Below are positions 12,317-23,220 of a DNA stretch of 64,000 nt, one piece after another. The notes under the pieces are model-generated. The model was not told where the DNA came from and ran no database searches. It worked only from the letters and a program-made list of their open reading frames with translations. Where the stretch lies: positions 35,242 to 99,241 of the forward strand of contig JAKMXF010000014.1 in NCBI GenBank assembly GCA_024704765.1. The letters are read 5' to 3'. Positions within the stretch are counted from its first letter, which is position 1. Each line of letters begins with the position of its first letter. Source of the stretch: Oopsacas minuta. Its lineage: Eukaryota; Porifera; Hexactinellida; Lyssacinosida; Leucopsacidae. The position numbers and the translations under genes were made by a program.

Positions 12317-13382
12317 ACACAACTTGAAAGTTTTGGGAACTTAAAACTTTACGAGCCTTGGCTCGTCGCTCGCGATAAACTTGGCGCATTGCGCACTTTT
12401 GGATTAAAAATTTGTAATTTTATTGTTGTTTTTAGGATATGCATACAGGCTTGCTCTAAACGGCTACCCAGGGGTAACAAAGTACGCTGAATCCGGATTT
12501 CACATTATCAAGTTTCTCATATGTAAATTTATTGTTATTTTTATGAATATAAAGTAAACAAGTTTCAAAATTGTGGTAGAAAATGCTTTCAAAGACTATC
12601 CTTGGTTAATCGGATATGCTGAGTCTAAATATGATATTGTAAACAAAATTTTGAGAATATTTGTTTACTTTTAGGTACATAATGTAAACAAATTAAAGAC
12701 TATGGCAGTATCATCTTTGCTACGGTTAAGATTATGAGTTTATGTACTCGAGGGCTGTAGGCCCGAGTGTGGACACGAAATGTTGGCAACCGCGTAGTGG
12801 GAGCAAGCGAAGTGCGCTCGTTAGTTGTATCTTGTAATTATTATTATTCAGCCGTGTTCTCTTATTAGCAATTTGTATAATAGCCAAATCCGCCTATTAG
12901 CATCATTTCTGAGGACATTAAGTGCATCTTTGTATTCGCATAATAGCAAATTCTCATATACAGTATTATCAAGGAAAATTCATGCACGATTTGCCAAGAG
13001 GCGAAAACCATGGCATGCGCTTTAGTCGCCGCTTCGCAGGGGTCAGCGTAGGGACGCCGAAAAATGTATTTACACTGAATGGGGAGCTGTCAACTTCCCA
13101 TAACTGGAAATATTTCCTTCCAGGTAGTTTGTTCCTAAGTAAGCAGGATGGAATGCATTTGTTAATTTCCAACCAGTTTAAAAATTATAAATTAGATATC
13201 TTATGGAGAATTATTTATAATAAAAATCAGAAATTTTAATACTACTAATGCGAAAAAATGTAAATTTTAACAGAATCAGAATTATGCCGCCTCTTAGAAG
13301 TCGCGGCTGAATTTTAAACGAGAATACAAATGTTGAATTTACGAAATATAGCAAGTACTAAAATGCCAGTTAACAAAAACAG
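12317..13382. other. Repeat-rich intergenic region
   Basis: It contains two pieces of dispersed repeats: the GC-rich block at 12351-12395 with trailing AT-rich sequence to about 12560, and a block at 12745-12830 whose inverted relative is at 33055-33140. The frame at 12922-13239 has no recognisable protein features and crosses repeat sequence, so I do not call it a gene. Confidence 0.6.
12351..12560. repeat. Dispersed GC-rich repeat, copy 1
   Basis: A core with ggctcgtcgct, cgcgat and cggcgcattgcg is followed by a segment containing ctacccaggggtaacaa and an AT-rich tail with tatgaatataaagtaaacaa. The same core occurs at 30197-30250 and 62454-62490, and the tail recurs around 48120-48450 and 62500-62800. 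Copies are imperfect; the element type is not determined. Confidence 0.6.
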
Positions 13383-14036
13383 CTAAGAAAGTATACAACC
13401 ATTCAGATCAGTCCGAGTGTTTATAGCAAATATTACTACGTCAGCTATCCACCAGGAACTAACAATAGAGAAAACAAAAAGTGATATACATAATACAACA
13501 ATAATAGCCATAACCCATGAAAGCTTTTTGCCCTCACTATCTGAGTTACTTTTCAGAGAACTCTCCAAACCACAATGTAATATTTCTCCTATTAGAGGGA
13601 AAATCAGTAAAACCATGAACAGGAATAATTGCCCTATTCCCAGGTCAATTCTCCCTATGTAGAAGTTAGCAGCACCTAGAACACCTATAAATATCTGTAA
13701 CAGCAGTGCAGTCAGCCGATTACGTGCTGTACTCTCACAGTGACCAAGACTGAATGAGTATTGATAGCATTGTGTATTGAGTACACACGAATCTGTGGAA
13801 TTGCTTGTGTTGCTATTGAATATGAAGCAGGTGGCGTCCTCACAGGTACAACGATTGGCTAAACATTTAACTGATTGATTGCTAGCATTAAAGTTAAGTA
13901 AAGTGCTAGTACAGTTCTGATCAGTATCACAGTCAGCTGATTGAGAATACACTATAAATAGTGTTAGCAACAAAAAGAATGATATATGAATAATATGCAT
14001 AGCTAATTTTAGAATATAAATATTACTGTATTGCAT
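13383..14036 (-). CDS. TM2-domain membrane protein with Cys-rich ectodomain
   Basis: Single-exon frame of 217 residues. An in-frame ATG at 14000 gives a cleaner signal peptide (hydrophobic ISFFLLLTLFIVYS) and may be the true start. The mature N-terminus is cysteine-rich, with about ten Cys and several NxS/T sequons (NCT, NAS, NQS, NTS, NST). It is followed by a TM2 domain: first helix with GVLGAANFYIGRIDLGIGQL (the GxxxFYxG...GxxQL signature), then a hydrophobic region, a polar insert of about 20 residues and a second hairpin ending in WWIADVVIF and a DLNG turn typical of the domain end. The family is known from TM2D proteins and many protist and fungal proteins; the function here is unknown. 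The long insert between helices is unusual for a compact TM2 domain. Confidence 0.75.
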   Translation of the reverse strand: MQYSNIYILKLAMHIIHISFFLLLTLFIVYSQSADCDTDQNCTSTLLNFNASNQSVKCLANRCTCEDATCFIFNSNTSNSTDSCVLNTQCYQYSFSLGHCESTARNRLTALLLQIFIGVLGAANFYIGRIDLGIGQLFLFMVLLIFPLIGEILHCGLESSLKSNSDSEGKKLSWVMAIIVVLCISLFVFSIVSSWWIADVVIFAINTRTDLNGCILS

Positions 14037-14766
14037 TTACAGACGACAATCGTTAATTCGAACTCCTACGGCAAAAATTGATTCGAATTATTGAATATTG
14101 TATTCTAGTGAACATCTAGTATAATCTGGCAATTATAGATTATACTATATCTTCATTAGAAAAGTTGTTGAATTACTTGAAATATATTTTTCTATATATT
14201 TTGTGATATTTTCATATTTCCAGTGACAATCAAGTATCAGTCCTTAAAATTACTCTACCTGGGCTGAAACATCAATGAAATATCTAATGCGTTTACATTT
14301 TGTAGAAGTTAGAATTATCGAACGGAACTTATTTTAATACCATTCAAGGTAAATTCAAGTCTGTTCGAATCAACGGACGGATTTTGTATTGAATTTATGC
14401 GAGAGTTTCAAGGGAAAAATATTTCGAATTAATGGTAGTCGGCTGTAGTTTGTTTTTACTGTGCCGACTATATTTGTATTAAAGATTTGTTTCATTTGCC
14501 ATTATAAGATGAAAATTTTTACCTTAAAACGCAGTGGATATTTTTTAACCATTGTGTCAAATGATTAATTAAACGTGTAGAATAATCACCAGGTGGCCTC
14601 TCCCTTTTATATTCGATTGCGGATACCAAGTGCTATATTTAATTAGCTAAATGAAACAATAGTTAAACACACCATTGAATGGAATAACCCAATCGATAAA
14701 GTATTACACTTTATTGAAAGGAATGGAATAAATACAAAAAAAGGATAAATTAGAATAAGTAGAACA
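14037..14766. other. Intergenic, no gene seen
   Basis: AT-rich spacer between the TM2 gene and the NHL gene, both minus strand. Several ttcgaat/attcgaa words occur on both strands (14056, 14084, 14430 areas), perhaps the remains of an inverted-repeat element, but no clean termini can be drawn. Confidence 0.5.
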
Positions 14767-15696
14767 TTAGAATATCTGTAGACAACTCATACTAGCACAA
14801 CTTGCAACAATAATTCTGCCATTATAATCTACTGTAATTCCTGTTGGATAAGAAATAGAGATTTTATGGATACATTCATATTCAGAATTGAAAATAAGAA
14901 TAGAATCAGATCCATAATCTGTGATTAGAATATTACCAGAGTTGTCTAGAAAGAAGAACGAAGGAAATATCACTTGCTGTCCTTCTCCTCTAGAAATTAT
15001 ATTCTTTTGTAGAATTAGATCTTTGTCGAAAATGTGTAGACATGGGTTTGATGCATCCAGGATAAAAATTTTGTCTTTATTGAGTTTGATATCAATAGGT
15101 TTTGTGTCTCTAGCAAACTTCGACTTGAAATGAAGGTTTTCTGAGAGTATTTGAATGCGGTTGTTACTATAATCACAAATATAAACATCTCCATTTGATT
15201 CATCGATTGTTATACCCCAAGGATAATTAAACTCTAATTCTCCGTTTCCAAGTTTACCTATTTTAGAAACAAACTTTCCATCCAATTGATAGTTCATGAT
15301 ACAGTGATTATCTTGAGAAATAAGAACTCTATTTCTACAAATAGCTAAACATTTCGGGTAGCTCATATTACCATCATCGTTGCTGTCTCCGAATCTGAAT
15401 AAATACTTAGCAGTACTGTCAAATACTTTAACGCAATGATTGCATTGATCTGCTAAATAAATATTTCCCATTTGGTTATCTACTGTAATACCTAGTGGTG
15501 TGCCAAGTTGTCCATCCCCAATTCTTTCCTTACAAATACTCGCTAGAGGTTGTTTCTTGCTTGTATAATCAATTCCTCTCATTTTCTCCGCCAACTCTCC
15601 CAACTTGTTTACTTCACTAAATGTTTTTGATTTCAATTCCAACTCAAAATTATCTCTTCTATTCTCTTTCTCCCTCGGAGGATTAGCTGTAGCCAT
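14767..15696 (-). CDS. NHL-repeat protein, short N-terminus
   Basis: Single-exon protein of 309 residues made almost wholly of six NHL repeats: signatures include PLGITVDNQMGNIYLADQ (about 67-84), a YPWGITID blade and the last blade PTGITVDYNGRIIVAS. Six blades would close one beta-propeller as in TRIM-NHL proteins. The C-terminus CLQIF matches the NCLQFF ending of the larger paralogues at 20209, 24237, 30749 and 46240, so it belongs to the same local family, but its N-terminal region is only about 60 residues and largely lacks the long coiled coil of those genes. No RING or B-box is present. The likely role is protein or RNA binding through the propeller (family knowledge); the ligand is unknown. 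Confidence 0.8.
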   Translation of the reverse strand: MATANPPREKENRRDNFELELKSKTFSEVNKLGELAEKMRGIDYTSKKQPLASICKERIGDGQLGTPLGITVDNQMGNIYLADQCNHCVKVFDSTAKYLFRFGDSNDDGNMSYPKCLAICRNRVLISQDNHCIMNYQLDGKFVSKIGKLGNGELEFNYPWGITIDESNGDVYICDYSNNRIQILSENLHFKSKFARDTKPIDIKLNKDKIFILDASNPCLHIFDKDLILQKNIISRGEGQQVIFPSFFFLDNSGNILITDYGSDSILIFNSEYECIHKISISYPTGITVDYNGRIIVASCASMSCLQIF

Positions 15697-15887
15697 TTGA
15701 TTTATTTGTTCCAGTTATAACTTACAAATTGTTTATTAGAAATAATTCAATTCTACAATAATATTACACCTATTGTTATGACTAATGAGTTCGTAATTAT
15801 ATCATTGGATAATATTAATCCAGTATATCTACACAAATTCGCTATTTACAATTCCAACAAGAATAAAACGATTACATCACTTATAGT

Positions 15888-17051
15888 CTAAAAATATTTT
15901 CTATGTATAATGCAAGGACCCCATTCATCATACTCCCATATAGTAATAGATATATCTTTGAATGTAGAAAGAGAAGCTATTAAGGCTCCTCCCATCCATG
16001 CGAGGTATTTTCTCTCAGCTGGTGCTATCACTCTTACACTGGTAGTGCTAGGAGCAAGGAAAGATATCTCCTTCTCCAACCGCTCTCTGATCCCAGGGAA
16101 CATGCAATTACCACCTGACAGTACTATATTAGCATACAGGTGTTTACGTGTGTCCATATCACACATGTTTATAGAGGAGTATATGCTCTGATGAATACCA
16201 GAGGGGTCACATTTGGACAGGAGGAGGGAAGGTTGGAAGAGAGCTTCTGGACAGCTGAACAACTCTTTGTCTAGATAAATATACTTACCGTCAGGCAGCT
16301 CGTATCTCCTCCCTAGCTTCTCACAACTTGTAGCAGATGATGATGATGATGTCATAGCCATATCACGTTGATAATCTTGAGATACGTGAGTGAGTTCCTC
16401 TTTGATGTCACGAACAATATTTCTCTGATGGGAGTTACTGCATAATAACTGACCATAGCGTTCATCCAAAGACTGATAGAGGTAGTCAGTGAGTAGTGCT
16501 CCACATGTGTGTACAGGCTGTATAGCTTCTGGGATAGGGTTAGAATTAAATACAGGAATTGCCTGAGATACCGCGTGACCAGATTCTAAGACTATTCCAG
16601 TAGTACGACCTGTTCCAAAGAGAGAGAGTTTAGCACTACTAGACATACACAGTCTTGGTATGTTGTATGTTTCAAACATTATTTGAGCTATCTTCTCACG
16701 GTTGGCTTTAGAATTAATTTGTGTGTCAGTCAGTAAGACAGGATTTTCTTCAGGTGCTACACGTAGTCTGTAGAATGTATCCCACCATACAAGTTCCATA
16801 TCATCCCAGTTAGTTATAATCCCATTCTCGATTGGATTTTTGGTTCTAAGTATTCCATCTAGTTTGAGAGCTTCATAGCCCACTAAAGGTTTCAAACCAT
16901 TCACCATACATATATGTTTATACCGACCTATGATGCAGGGGATTTCCAAACAAGGAAGTTGATCTTTAGCAAATCCTGCTTTGATATGATCAGTACCATT
17001 ATCTAGTATAACTGGGGGTAGAGGATATTGATCCATCTGGTACCCAAACAT
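15888..17051 (-). CDS. Divergent actin-like protein with altered ATPase site
   Basis: Intact single-exon frame of 387 residues, close to the usual 375 of actin. It is collinear with actin throughout: NPIENGIITNWDDME, RVAPEENPVLLTD, KANREKIAQIMFETYNIP, ELPDGKYI, CPEALFQPSLL, PAERKYLAWMGG and the C-terminal HRKYF (HRKCF in actin). Catalytic positions are changed: the phosphate loop DNGSG reads DNGTD; the Gln137 position reads Ser; the second loop DSGDG reads ESGHA, altering Asp154 and a glycine; the His161 position reads Gln. These are the residues that activate water in actin ATPase, so slow or absent hydrolysis is inferred. A serine-rich insert (SSSSSATSC) extends subdomain 4 near residue 240. 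It is closer to conventional actin than to Arp2 or Arp3. A processed-copy origin is possible because conventional actin genes often have introns. Confidence 0.85.
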   Translation of the reverse strand: MFGYQMDQYPLPPVILDNGTDHIKAGFAKDQLPCLEIPCIIGRYKHICMVNGLKPLVGYEALKLDGILRTKNPIENGIITNWDDMELVWWDTFYRLRVAPEENPVLLTDTQINSKANREKIAQIMFETYNIPRLCMSSSAKLSLFGTGRTTGIVLESGHAVSQAIPVFNSNPIPEAIQPVHTCGALLTDYLYQSLDERYGQLLCSNSHQRNIVRDIKEELTHVSQDYQRDMAMTSSSSSATSCEKLGRRYELPDGKYIYLDKELFSCPEALFQPSLLLSKCDPSGIHQSIYSSINMCDMDTRKHLYANIVLSGGNCMFPGIRERLEKEISFLAPSTTSVRVIAPAERKYLAWMGGALIASLSTFKDISITIWEYDEWGPCIIHRKYF

Positions 17052-17476
17052 TCATTTTTGTAATAATTAGTGTTATACTTATACTGTATGTATAGAAACG
17101 CCAACCTTTGTGAATAGCATATAAACTGCATGCCTGAACACAGAGCCGGGCTAATTTTGGATGCAAACTAATATATTAAGGTAGTATACTATATTTATAT
17201 GTTTCCTAAAAATATTGATTATAATAATTTAAAACACCAATCCGTATTGCGGGATAAGTAATTTCCAATTGGAGAGGATCAGTGTCTGAATATGCGAATA
17301 TTAATGTTATTGAAGGATTCATTTACACTAGTTCTGCATGCAAAATTACCTATACGACCTATTTGATTCCTCATTCATTCCGCACTGCGCATTATTAACA
17401 CTTTTCATAGCTCAGTTGGAGAAGATATTTTTAGAATATTGAGAATGATATAAAATAAAATCAGAGGAGTCCATAA
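17052..17476. other. Intergenic spacer
   Basis: Short AT-rich spacer upstream of the actin-like gene and downstream of the SMYD gene; it must hold the promoter of the first and the 3' end of the second. No specific site is recognisable. Confidence 0.5.
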
Positions 17477-19399
17477 TTAATTCTTGCTACTGTTTTTCTG
17501 AATTATTTCCATTCTTGTTATAGAATACATCTCCCTTATATTCCTATACACTATTCCCTCTCCATAACATAATTTTACAGATATCATTCCTCTCTCAATA
17601 TACTCCATTGCCTCTTCAATACAATCTAGTTGTAATAGAAGTTTAGCTAGTTTTACTGTGTTTATTACTACACAAGGGTAATTATTCGCTATTCCTATCT
17701 CTGTATACCATATTGAGAGTTTCTTGCCACTAACCATTGCTTCTTTCCAGTTGCCCAGTTCTATATGTGCGTCCATAATCTGCTCCAATATTCTGACTGT
17801 TTCATAATCTGCTTTTTGTTTACAATCAAACAAACTATTAGTTGTTTCTAGAATATTCTTCCATTCTAAAAGCTTTCTACTTTCTATTATCTCTCGTAAT
17901 AATATGCTATTCGTATTTGGCACCATTGGTCTGTCATATTCTTCTAGACACGTATTACACTCACATTTGAAAAGATAGCCTTTCAACAGTTCGTATCTTC
18001 TCTCTTCTATTCCCTGTATAATATCAATGTAGCTAACGGTTAATTCATCTCCTGCCGCTACTCTCTCTATTGCTCGGATTGTAATTTGTCTCCCAGAGAA
18101 ATGTTGTACACAGTTCGGCCTGCAGGAGTGGTTAAGAAGGGAAGCTACAGAGTATACCGCTACAGCTTTTGGGACTAATTCCTCTGTCAATACTGAAAAA
18201 GTATTTGTGTAAAGTTTCTCTAAAGCTCTGTACACCAGTTGAGAACTAAAATTGAATTTTCCATTCAATCTGACCATAACTAACTGCACATACTGCGAAA
18301 ACATCTCCTTAGTAATTTCCGGAATATTCTCTTGTGATCCCATGAGTTGTATCTCATCACAAAACGTATCTCCTTGTTGTCGTCTACTTTTAACAAAGTT
18401 TAGTAAAATAAATAATATTAGTAAAAAATCTCCGATGTCAATACAATATACCGAAAAATTACACGATACGACAATTTTGGTTCTACATTTCTATCAAGGC
18501 TGTGTTTATAGTACCGGTACAGGGAGCGAGGAAATCTTCATTACCAGTAAGGGCTAATGGTTTGAATCCCATTCAGTAACAAAATATTGCATCAAACACC
18601 CATAGTGACATCTAGGAGGTAGTAAAACAGCTGTGTACATTGAGGAGCATTATTGACATTATCCAATGTAAAAGTCTGAACTATACGAAAAATAGTGAGA
18701 TAAAATCCACCAATACGCAATACAAATCGAAGCAATATCTAACCTGATATCTCAATCAAGCAACGAAATATTACATCCAAAGTAACATAGGTGGAAGTGA
18801 AACGTCTGGACAACATACAGGAAATACTACCGAGATCTGTTAAATTTACTTAATGTCTTGGTACCGGTACTGTAGCCACAGAGACGTGGCCAGTGTATGG
18901 CACCTGCGGCTCCTGTACCCACTACTTTCCGCACCATCGAAACATGGGAAAATATGGAAATAGTCGAAAATATCGGGAAATATCTGAAAACAATATGATA
19001 AAACATTTCATTTGTATCACTACCATACCTTGATTTTAATATATTTTGATTCTTCTTCAATAATCTTATAAGCAATAACAGGAGGGTAGGTATATTCTTC
19101 TCTCCTGTAGCACTAAAACTTATATCACATTCTGCTGAATGTAGTGACCAATCTCTCTTCTGACATTCTCTATCACAATACCTTGCTCTCTTACAAACAG
19201 AACATTTCAACAAATCGTGTGGAGAACACATACATGAATAGCATGTAGACTGTTCATATTCTGGGATAACACAAATAGCTATAGCAGTGTCTTGAATTAT
19301 AACATCACCCGGATTTCTCTGATGTGTAGAAGTTAGTGATCTTCCTTTCTTCTCGTCTAACTCTATCATGATGAGCTTTTCCTTCAGCAACGTTTCCAT
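17477..19399 (-). CDS. SMYD-family SET/MYND lysine methyltransferase
   Basis: Two-exon gene. Exon 1 is 19029-19399 and exon 2 is 17477-18386; the intron is 642 bases in phase 2 (donor AAG|gtatgg, acceptor ttaaaag|T), giving about 426 residues, slightly short of SMYD1-3. Exon 1 starts the split SET domain (KKGRSL near 18) and carries the MYND zinc finger with ligands C53, C56, C66, C69, C75, C79, H87 and C91. Exon 2 holds the catalytic SET-C region with the intact LLNHSCRPNC cofactor-binding motif, GDELTVSY, and the post-SET CECNTC zinc cysteines, then a helical TPR-like C-terminal half. All core methyltransferase motifs are present, so activity is expected; the substrate cannot be inferred. 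The acceptor has a poor pyrimidine tract, so the exact junction is less sure than the domains. Confidence 0.85.
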
Positions 19400-20208
19400 T
19401 TGATATGTAAATCTAGTTTAGTTATACAAAAGTTAGAGGATGTCCGACCGGACTAGTTTTGGCAACCAAACTGAGCCGGTGTAGATTTTTTAATAATAGA
19501 GCAGATTCATCGAAAATTTTATCAAAAACTCCAAAACAAAGAGATACTGATACATCATTTCTGGTACGGTTACATTTGACATTAAGCCATAAAAATCAAC
19601 AATTCTAAAGGAAGGTAAACATCTGAGCGACAATTGTGCCTAGAAATAGAGCTACAGTGGTTAATGGTATCTCTTATAACAAACAATAACGGACAATGGG
19701 ACAATGGTTCTGATCCCAAAGTGTCCGTTGTTTAGAGGCTTATGATGGACTATTAAAACGTATAGGAGCTAGCTTTTTAATTAAATCTATAAAATCTGTA
19801 CAGACAACCCTAAAAGCCAAGTAAGCCTTTCCCCAGAAGTCCTCGGTAAAAACGGCCCCTGAGAATACAAGTTTGGGGCGTAGACCCTCGGGCCCCCAAA
19901 CACCAATCATTGTAAATCTAGAGTCTGCATAGATAGGTCCAAAATATTTACACGGACCGATTTAGCTAAAACTGGTTGGTGGAACAAATATGGCTAGCTA
20001 AAGAGGGACGTGGGAGACAGGCTCAGGTGACCAAAAGTCGTCCTGCCGAACCACATTAAGCCCAGAAAATTTGGCGTGACAGGGCAACTCTGAATAAGAA
20101 GATAATTGTAAAAAGTTATAAGAAATAGAATAAGAATAAAAGTTATACACGAATTGTATAAAGAAAATATTAGCTATGAATGAATGAATAATTACATGCA
20201 AGATAAGT
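19400..20208. other. Intergenic, includes duplicated 3' flank of an NHL gene
   Basis: About 19930-20208 is the 3' flank of the NHL gene at 20209 and is repeated in inverted orientation at 32018-32290, including the stretch around ttgtacaatt-like 3' sequence and the gttcggc...cctgagcctg block. The rest (19400-19930) is AT-rich with no recognised feature. Confidence 0.6.
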
Positions 20209-21477
20209 TCAAAAGAATTGTAGACAATTAGTATTCTTCTGACAAACAACTATAATGTGTCCTGTGTTGTCTAGTGCTATTCCAAATGGGTAATAGAACT
20301 CCCCGATACCCTGACCTTCCTTACCAAACTTGTGTATCTGTTCTCCCCCCTGATTGAATACATACACACAGTGATTACTGTTGTCACTCACAATCATGTT
20401 ATAATCTCTGTCTATGTCGAAACAGAATGGATTGTTTGTTTGTTTGCCATCACCTCGAGTTATCAGTCTGTTGATTAGAACGTGATCCGAATTGAACACA
20501 AACATACACGGATCACTTCTATCTAGCACCAATACTCTGTCTCTTGTAACCTTTACGTCAAAAGGATCCTCAAACAAATCTATTCCTAGCATTGAATGGA
20601 ACTTGAGTTTTTGAGTTAAGATTTGAACTCTACGATTATAAAAATCACATACATACACATTGCTATTTCTATCAGAGACATCTAGTCCCTGTGGATTGTA
20701 GAACTGAGCTTCTCCATTCCCTTCCCTACCAACACTCTTGATTAGTTTCCCTCCTAGCTCGTACTTATTAATACAATGACCACAGTTTTGTGTAACAAAC
20801 ACATAATTGTGAGATATACAGATACCTACTGGTTTGTTCATCTTCTCACTGAACATGAAGAGATAGTCTCCGTTACTGCTAAATACCTGTACATGATGGT
20901 TGTTCATATCAGCTATGTATATGTTTCCAGTTTGGTAATGTATTGCTATAGCTCTAGGACAGTTCATTTCTCCTGGAGCTTTCTTGTCTGAATACTTACA
21001 GTAATAAGCAGTAGGCAGCTGTTTAGCCTTGTAGTCAGGTACAACAGGCTTCACTTGAGGAGGGAAGGTGTGGGTGGGAGATATGTTAGTCTGACTGTTA
21101 AGCTTAATACTCCCTAGCTGTTCTATGTCAGTCTCGAATTGATCGTTCCATTTAAACTCAATGCTACTGTCTGTCTCAGCTGTTAGTTCTGTTATCTTCT
21201 TTTCAATAGCTGATTGAATTATTTGTTGAATGTCAGTGAGTTTATTAGCGGAGAGAGTCTCTGTAGCTTGTGCCATTTCTTTGTTCAAAGCTTCGACCAA
21301 TGAATTCATTTCTTGAGTTTTGCTATTATAATCTTTCTCTATTTGATCAATACGAGAGAGGAGGATACTCTCTCTGAGTTGTAGAGCTTCATGCGACTTC
21401 TTGAAGCAGTCTCTAATCCTCATTCTAGACTCTTTTATCTGAGTTATGAAACTCAAATCAACTTCTGCAGTAGCCAT
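20209..21477 (-). CDS. Coiled-coil NHL-repeat protein (family member A)
   Basis: Intact single-exon protein of 422 residues. The start at 21477 (MATAEVDLSF) is chosen because paralogues at 24237 and 46240 start at the aligned Met; an in-frame extension upstream is not conserved. Residues about 1-115 are charged and helical with heptad character (SRIDQIEKDYNSKTQEMNSL), a likely coiled coil. A proline-rich linker (FPPQVKPVVPDYKAKQ) precedes six NHL blades (about 165-422): CPRAIAIHYQTGNIYIAD, KPVGICIS, NPQGLDVSDRNSNVYVCD, a DVKV blade, a FDIDRDYNMIVSD blade and FGIALDNTGHIIVV, ending NCLQFF. The architecture is that of TRIM-NHL proteins without RING and B-box zinc fingers. A cytoplasmic binding or scaffold role is inferred. 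Its 3' flank is shared with the pseudogene at 30749. Confidence 0.9.
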   Translation of the reverse strand: MATAEVDLSFITQIKESRMRIRDCFKKSHEALQLRESILLSRIDQIEKDYNSKTQEMNSLVEALNKEMAQATETLSANKLTDIQQIIQSAIEKKITELTAETDSSIEFKWNDQFETDIEQLGSIKLNSQTNISPTHTFPPQVKPVVPDYKAKQLPTAYYCKYSDKKAPGEMNCPRAIAIHYQTGNIYIADMNNHHVQVFSSNGDYLFMFSEKMNKPVGICISHNYVFVTQNCGHCINKYELGGKLIKSVGREGNGEAQFYNPQGLDVSDRNSNVYVCDFYNRRVQILTQKLKFHSMLGIDLFEDPFDVKVTRDRVLVLDRSDPCMFVFNSDHVLINRLITRGDGKQTNNPFCFDIDRDYNMIVSDNSNHCVYVFNQGGEQIHKFGKEGQGIGEFYYPFGIALDNTGHIIVVCQKNTNCLQFF

Positions 21478-21713
21478 CTGGGTAGAAAAAATTCCTTTTG
21501 TGAAATGAGTGATAGTGAATATGCTAAACAATAGATACAGTAGAAACCTCTATAAGTGGGGGAGGCCGAAGGTGGGGCGCGAATCTCCTGATAACCCCCC
21601 ATTCCCCATTCATACTTCCAAATATAAATGTCCTTGACGACAGATATACGAGTCAAATGTATAGCAACTACACGGGTCAAGAAACGTGAACAAGTATTCT
21701 GTACAGTATTCCG

Positions 21714-21810
21714 TAGGGAATCCTGTTTCCCTAAACATCATTCATTAGTGAATAATGTTTGGGCGATCAATATTCACCAAGGGGAAACACTCAGAGAACA
21801 GGATTCCCTA
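21714..21810. mobile_element. 97-bp palindromic element
   Basis: It begins tagggaatcctgtt and ends aacaggattccctA, an almost perfect inverted pair, with a second internal palindrome aacatcattcattagtgaat/aatgtt. A related, more degraded copy lies at about 32290-32395, next to the NHL pseudogene. MITE-like; no coding capacity. Confidence 0.65.
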
Positions 21811-21849
21811 TGACACCGTCATTAATCGATCACCAAATTTATGATCCCA

Positions 21850-21875
21850 TCACGATCACGATCACGATCACGATC
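21850..21875. repeat. (cacgat)n hexamer microsatellite
   Basis: Four exact tandem cacgat units followed by cat, flanked by imperfect gatcg words. Simple sequence repeat. Confidence 0.85.
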
Positions 21876-23220
21876 ATTAAAAAATGATCGAAGATCGTGA
21901 TTCGATCCTTTCGCCAAAAAAGGATTATGAACCTAACGCTATTACGTCCACTATCAGATTTCTAATCACTTTTCAGAAATTTATAAGCGGCTCCTATAGA
22001 GAAATGCGATATTACGCACGTCCGTTCGTTCGTGCGACCATGCGAAATCTACCAATCGCCATCAAATTAGTACAAGCCTACACATCGAAATCAGCCACGT
22101 ATATACCTACGTATTGCGTAACTAGCATTAAGGCAGAGGAAGCAATTGCCTCCTCGCTTTTTCGGGGCTCCCTTATCTCCTTATTGTAATCACCTCTATA
22201 TATTGAGGCAAATATTCATCCCTGCCTCCTCGCTCAGGGATTTCTAGTTACGCTCTAGCAATTAATTCAATTAGAGTGGTCTAATGAAATAATTATGTAC
22301 ACACTGCTAGAATAGGATAAAAATCTCAAATCATCGCCTGTGACCACGAAATTTCATTCAAGAAATTATACTGCCTTTTTGAATCTGTAAATTTCTACCG
22401 AATAATTTGGCTTAACATGAAGTCTCTATATTATAAATAACATTCTTGTCCCGTGATGGTTACGACAAGCGAAGTCTCTAACTGCAGTGTATAAATGCTA
22501 TACACATAAGCCTGTAATCGTAAGCTAATGACTATCTATCTAGTATATAGTATGTCACTGGATATAGCAAAAGTATAAACACTATTGAGATAGCCAACCA
22601 TTTAATGCTGAGCCTTTAGGGTGGCTGAACACGAATTGATCAGGTTTATGCTATCGGTCTGGACCGCCCTGTCCGGTCCATCAAATTCCCGGATCGCTGC
22701 AACACTGACATGTGTATGCTACGCTCCAGGATGTCTTACAAATAAGTACCTTATGTCCCGCTTTTCTGTTAAACCTGGTATTGTATCTGTTTCAAATCCA
22801 CAGGCGGATCTCCAGTGCAGTGGCTGGTAGAGTTGGGGGTGTGGGGGCTTACTCCCCAGAAAAAAATCACTTTTAAGCTGTTAAGTTAACCGCCAACCTG
22901 TCAGTTTAGAATATTCCAGGAAATCATAATAATATTAATGTTACCCTAATTCTTACATTCTGTAGGTGTAATCTGCTAGTCAATAAATATATTTTGAATT
23001 TACTGTATCCTAACAAATGCTATTACATTAGTATAGTGTCTCAGTTCTAAAATGGTTGACTTAGAATATACGTATTTATGTTTGTATGTTTTCGCTCTGC
23101 TGTTCACACCTTTAGAGATTAAGACACCAAATTCGGCATGTATACTCGTAGTGACATCTAGTTGTGTACCTGACATATGAAAAATTTATAATGTATACAT
23201 TTTCACACCTTTAGACACCT

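Noticed and set aside
12922-13239. 105-codon open frame
   Set aside because: Lies in repeat-like sequence and has no protein features.
18517-18580. ggtttgaatccc B-box-like word inside the SMYD intron
   Set aside because: No tRNA cloverleaf; a single short motif is expected by chance or from SINE debris.
21841-21880. CRISPR-like short repeats
   Set aside because: A simple (cacgat)n microsatellite without spacers, in eukaryotic DNA.
21884-22189. 101-codon open frame
   Set aside because: Starts in the hexamer repeat, has no recognisable domain or neighbours, and composition is like noncoding DNA.
22621-22830. 69-codon open frame
   Set aside because: Overlaps a G-rich stretch resembling repeat debris; no conserved features.
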